Shown here piece by piece: positions 13,352 to 16,208 of a stretch of DNA of 16,208 nucleotides. The stretch comes from VGPE01 sp031431395 (GTDB lineage: Bacteria; Chloroflexota; Limnocylindria; Limnocylindrales; CSP1-4). The position numbers were made by a program, and so were the translations under genes. Every line of letters begins with the position of its first letter. Position 1 is the stretch's first letter. The notes under the pieces are model-generated. The model was not told the origin of the DNA. It did no database searches and saw only the letters and a program-made list of their open reading frames with translations. The stretch covers positions 1-16,208 of the forward strand of contig JANPDJ010000338.1 of assembly GCA_031431395.1 (NCBI GenBank), given 5' to 3'.

Positions 13352-14208
13352 GGCTTGACGTGGATGATCACGGCGCCGGTCGTGTTGCTTCCGGCGGCGT
13401 TCGTCACGGTGAGCGTCACCGGGTAGTCGCCCTTCGCGCCGTAGTTGTGCGTGCCCGGGTTCTGCCCGAAGAAGGTGAGGCCGTCTCCCCATGACCACTC
13501 CCAGAAGTCGATGCCGCAGGCCGTGAAGGTCGACGTGTCCACCACACTGACCGTCACGGGGGCCTTGGCCGAACTCGGCGAGACCGAGAACGTGAAACCG
13601 GCGCTCGGGATCTGGCAGCCTGCCGAGGAGGGGGATGGGCTCGGGCTGGCGGATGCGGTCGGGTTGGGCGTCGGCGTTGCCCACGGTGGAATGAACGACG
13701 GAATCGGCAGCGTCTCGATCTGCGTGCTCGCCGTCGAGCTGATCGTGAGTTCTCGTGTGCCTCCGAAGAACATCGCGAGCAGCGGTGTCAGCAGGGTGAA
13801 ATGCCCCGTGACATCGACCGTGACGGTATTGCCAATCCCCGTTGAGCAATCCACGGGACTGCACGACATGGCGACGTCAGCGGGTGCGATCGTGATGGGT
13901 GAGCCACGTGCTTCGAGCTGCGTTCGGCAGACGACGAGGTTCGACGCGCCGTCGCTGGGGCACGGCTGACCCGCGGCGAAGGAGGTGGGCGTGACTGACC
14001 CCTGGAAGGCGCCTTCCCGCGCGGCGTTCTCGAGCGTCACTCGTGCGAACGCCAGGCGGCCCAGGTCCAGCGTCACGGCAAAGAGCAGAAGAAAGGCGGG
14101 CAGGACCAGCACGAATTCCACGACCGATTGCCCTCGTCGCCCGTTGCCGCGAACGACGCGTCGGCAGGCAGCGATCCTGGACTTGAGGCTCGAAGCTGCG
14201 GCGTGCAT
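13348..14208 (-). CDS. TadE-family protein fused to a PKD domain
   Basis: Protein of 286 aa, first of the pilus run. Residues 23-68 carry the TadE signature (RRGQSVVEFVLVLPAFLLLF, DLGRLAF, NAAREGAF). A periplasmic part with C83, C94, C116 and C121 follows, then a Pro/Ser/Thr linker at 177-196 (PTPNPTASASPSPSPSS) and a PKD-type Ig fold at 203-285 with WEWSWGDG (236-243), HNYGAKGDYPVTLTVTN (254-270) and a terminal strand. C198 and C231 could form a disulfide. ATG at 14208 is chosen; a GTG at 14217 is an alternative and neither has a clear SD. PKD domains usually bind polysaccharide or protein ligands, so this may be a surface-exposed adhesive minor pilin. The fusion is seen; function is inferred. 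Confidence 0.85.
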   Translation of the reverse strand: MHAAASSLKSRIAACRRVVRGNGRRGQSVVEFVLVLPAFLLLFAVTLDLGRLAFARVTLENAAREGAFQGSVTPTSFAAGQPCPSDGASNLVVCRTQLEARGSPITIAPADVAMSCSPVDCSTGIGNTVTVDVTGHFTLLTPLLAMFFGGTRELTISSTASTQIETLPIPSFIPPWATPTPNPTASASPSPSPSSAGCQIPSAGFTFSVSPSSAKAPVTVSVVDTSTFTACGIDFWEWSWGDGLTFFGQNPGTHNYGAKGDYPVTLTVTNAAGSNTTGAVIIHVKP

Positions 14209-14446
14209 GCAGGTCACCAGAGACGGACAGGCAACAGAGTTCGCACCGACACATAGCCTGCGGGTCCTGGGCGGACATAGGGATAGCCACTCCGTTCAGA
14301 CGAGGCCAGCCGATGGTCAGCGTTCGAGAGAGACGCCGCGTCGTTGATGAGCGCCAGAAAGCGCCATGAGCTGCGGCTCCAGGCGGGCGGGTTTCGCGGG
14401 TCCGGCGCCTTGAGCAGAGGTGGCCGCTTGGCGATCGGCGGTGGCC
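14209..14446. other. Gap between nth and the pilus cluster
   Basis: Intergenic region of 238 bases that should hold the promoter of the four pilus genes and the 3' end of nth. I find TATGTG- and TATCCC-like hexamers on the minus strand but no matching -35, no clear terminator and no small gene. Nothing can be assigned with confidence. Confidence 0.4.
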
Positions 14447-15379
14447 CTACGGCGCCTTTCCGCCGACGAAGCGGCAGCGCTCGGCGACCGGGCAGATCTC
14501 GTGCTTCGGGTTTCGCGCGTGGCAGATCTGGCGGCCGTGGGTGATCAGGAGCACGTGCGCGGCGTACATCGCCGGCCCAGCGAACTCCTCGAGAAACATC
14601 TCGTGGGCAAGGTCCAATGGGACGTCCGCCGGCAGTAGCCCGATCCGCTTGGACACCCGCTCGACGTGCGTGTCGATGGGGAACAAGGGCAGGCCGAAGC
14701 AGAACAGCAGCACGATGGACGCCGTCTTCTTTCCGATGCCGGGGATCGCCGTCAGCCAGTCACGCGCGATCCGAGGTGGCAGGTTCGCGAGAAACCCCAG
14801 GTCGTAGTCGCCCCGCTCCTCGCGGATGGTGCGGAGAGCGGCCTGGATGCGCGGTGCCTTCTGGTAGGCCAGCCCGCCGTGGCGGATCACCTCCATCAGC
14901 TCGTCGACCGGCGCGTCCTCGATGGCGGCCCAGTCGGGCGGTCGGCCGGGAGGAAGGCCACGGCCGCCCCAGCCGTCAGGCCGGCGCTCCGTGCTGTCTT
15001 CCGGCGGGTTGCCACCCGCGACGTCGCGGCGATGGTGCGCGATGGGCACCGATTCGGGCCCGGGAAAGTGCCCGCGAAGCGACTCGAACGCGCGCTCGGC
15101 ATTCACGTCTGCGGTGTTCTGGGTGAGGATCGTGAGGACCAGCTCGCTGACGGGGTCCAGGCGCGACGACCATTCCGGCCGCCCGTACTGGGCCGCCAGG
15201 CGATCCAGTACGAACACTGCGAGGCCTGGGCGGGCCCGCTCCAGGCGGCGCGCCCATGCGCGGGCGACCTGTTCGGGGGTCTGACGGCGCGACTTCCTCG
15301 GGACGGCTCTGGGTTTCTCCGGGGTGGTTGTGCTCGATGTGGCCGTTCTGGCAGCGGCGGAGCGCGGGGCGGCCATCAT
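14447..15379 (-). CDS. nth: Endonuclease III-like DNA glycosylase/AP lyase
   Basis: Base-excision repair enzyme of the HhH-GPD family, 310 aa against 211 in E. coli, owing to a 60-residue basic N-terminal extension and an insertion at about 115-150. Catalytic K218 lies in the helix-hairpin-helix TAIPGIGKKTAS and D236 in FPIDTHVE, so both glycosylase and lyase functions are expected. The [4Fe-4S] cluster pattern reads C286-x6-H293-x2-C296-x5-C302: the second cysteine is histidine (codon CAC). ATG at 15379 overlaps the stop of the glycerate kinase gene (ATGA) and has no SD, so it is likely translated with that gene. Identity is firm; the effect of the His ligand is unknown. Confidence 0.9.
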   Translation of the reverse strand: MMAAPRSAAARTATSSTTTPEKPRAVPRKSRRQTPEQVARAWARRLERARPGLAVFVLDRLAAQYGRPEWSSRLDPVSELVLTILTQNTADVNAERAFESLRGHFPGPESVPIAHHRRDVAGGNPPEDSTERRPDGWGGRGLPPGRPPDWAAIEDAPVDELMEVIRHGGLAYQKAPRIQAALRTIREERGDYDLGFLANLPPRIARDWLTAIPGIGKKTASIVLLFCFGLPLFPIDTHVERVSKRIGLLPADVPLDLAHEMFLEEFAGPAMYAAHVLLITHGRQICHARNPKHEICPVAERCRFVGGKAP

Positions 15380-16208
15380 CGATCCGGTCGCGCGGAAGTC
15401 ATGCCCAGGGAGACAAGCCCCGCGATCCGCTCGCCGGCGGCCTCGATCGGTGCGACTCCCCGGCCGATCGCCTCATCGACGCTCATCGGCGCCTCGATGA
15501 TGGGCACGGCGATCGCCCCGAAGGGCCGAAGGGCGTCCGCCCCTGCGCCCGTCACCCCGCCGCCCACGGCCACGCATCCGACGCCCGCTGCGCGTGCCCG
15601 CCGCGCAACACCCTGCGCCGTCTTGCCGAATGCCGTGGACTCGTCGATCCGGCCCTCGCCCGTGATGACGAGGTCCGCGCGCGCGAGCTTCGCGTCGAAC
15701 CCGGTGGCCTCCATCACCAGGTCGACACCGGGTCGCAGTCCAAAGGATGCGAAGTGCTCGCCAAGGGCGAGGAGGGCGAACCCGACGCCGCCGGCTGCTC
15801 CCGCACCAGGGATGTCACGGACGCGGCGCCCGGTGGCGGCCTCAAGCCGGTCGGCCCAGACGGCCAGTGAATCGTCGAGTTGCCGGACCTGCTGGGCTGT
15901 CGCGCCCTTCTGCGGTCCGTAGATCGCCGCTGCGCCCTGCGGGCCCAGGAGCGGGTTGGACACGTCGCAGGCCACCTCGAGGCGGGTCCCGTGCAGCGGG
16001 GCGTTCAGGCTCTCAAGCTCGAGATCGGGCTCGCGATCGCTCGCGGGTCGACCGAGGAGTGCGGCCAGAAGCCCGCGGCCGCCGTCCGTCGTTGCGCTCC
16101 CGCCGATGCCCAGAACGATTCGATCGACGCCGCGCTTGGCGGCCGCCACAATCAGCTGCCCCGTCCCGTAACTGGTAGCCGCAACCGGGTCGCGCTCAGA
16201 CGGCGCCA
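15376..16208 (-). CDS. Glycerate 2-kinase (partial, N-terminus outside window)
   Basis: Phosphorylates D-glycerate to 2-phosphoglycerate with ATP; cytosolic. The frame is open to the window end, giving about 277 residues of a family of roughly 370-380 aa, so about 100 N-terminal residues are missing. Motifs in order: RDPVAATSYGTGQLI, VLGIGGSATTDGG, CDVSNPLLGPQGAAAIYGPQKGA, PGAGAAGGVGFALLAL, VITGEGRIDESTAFGKTAQGVA. All match the GarK/GlxK type I kinase family. A GTG inside the frame is not the start, since the conserved YGTG segment lies upstream of it. It is followed by nth with a 4-bp overlap. The link to serine or glyoxylate metabolism is plausible but not shown; the serine genes are 10 kb away. 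Confidence 0.93.
   Translation of the reverse strand, partial: APSERDPVAATSYGTGQLIVAAAKRGVDRIVLGIGGSATTDGGRGLLAALLGRPASDREPDLELESLNAPLHGTRLEVACDVSNPLLGPQGAAAIYGPQKGATAQQVRQLDDSLAVWADRLEAATGRRVRDIPGAGAAGGVGFALLALGEHFASFGLRPGVDLVMEATGFDAKLARADLVITGEGRIDESTAFGKTAQGVARRARAAGVGCVAVGGGVTGAGADALRPFGAIAVPIIEAPMSVDEAIGRGVAPIEAAGERIAGLVSLGMTSARPDR

Noticed and set aside
12890..13864. A 324-codon version of the second TadE gene
   Set aside because: The extra N-terminal part overlaps the TadE-PKD gene out of frame; the ATGA junction at 13348-13351 gives the family-length protein.
14666..15922. A 418-codon plus-strand frame opposite nth and the glycerate kinase gene
   Set aside because: It is antisense to two well-supported genes and its translation has no recognisable domain.
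1..16208. CRISPR array, prophage or intact insertion sequence
   Set aside because: No regularly spaced repeats, no cas, phage or transposase reading frames were seen on either strand.

Overview
The window is a high-GC bacterial chromosome segment with GTG and TTG starts, many 4-bp gene overlaps, SD-led internal genes and possibly leaderless operon heads. The gene mix (PstA/DarA-type c-di-AMP receptor, a DUF1015-serA-serC cluster, TadE/TadG/CpaB pilus genes, two PIN toxin-antitoxin pairs) suggests a Chloroflexota-type genome, possibly a metagenome-assembled one. Taxonomy is inferred from gene flavour and not proven; an actinobacterium is the main alternative. The first bases are a poly-C run in a gene-free GC-rich stretch and look like a poor contig edge.

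Layout. 1-256: no gene. 257-562 (-): c-di-AMP receptor. 628-1259 (-): PIN toxin with a ribbon-helix-helix antitoxin. 1372-1641 (-): small ferredoxin-fold cyclase/monooxygenase-like protein with its own promoter. 1642-2156: non-coding, with two copies of a 27-bp imperfect direct repeat. 2157-5523 (-): DUF1015, serA and serC, read in that order, an apparent phosphoserine-synthesis operon without a visible serB. 5671-6311 (+): VapBC pair behind a repeat-rich operator, divergent from the serine operon. 6312-6895: a lipoprotein-signal remnant, a GNRA-looped terminator and tRNA-Thr(CGT) on the minus strand. 6896-10779 (+): an enolase-superfamily dehydratase-like gene and a secreted subtilase, overlapping by one base. 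10780-10880: convergent intergenic region with a nested inverted repeat. 10881-14208 (-): four Tad/Flp pilus genes (tadE fused to a PKD domain, tadE, tadG-like, cpaB). 14447-16208 (-): glycerate 2-kinase (cut by the window edge) overlapping an endonuclease III.

How the genes work together. SerA oxidises 3-phosphoglycerate and SerC transaminates the product to phosphoserine; the coupled DUF1015 protein carries a DGHHR motif and is a candidate for the missing phosphoserine/serine step. The four Tad genes supply the envelope parts of a Flp-type pilus, while its motor, platform and major pilin must lie elsewhere. Several genes that head transcription units have a -10-like hexamer only 6-9 nt before the start codon, which suggests leaderless transcripts, while internal or SD-led genes use AGGAG-type sites. 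The most unusual items are the DUF1015-serA-serC operon, a TadE-PKD fusion, an endonuclease III whose second cluster cysteine is histidine, and the repeat architecture in front of both toxin-antitoxin pairs.
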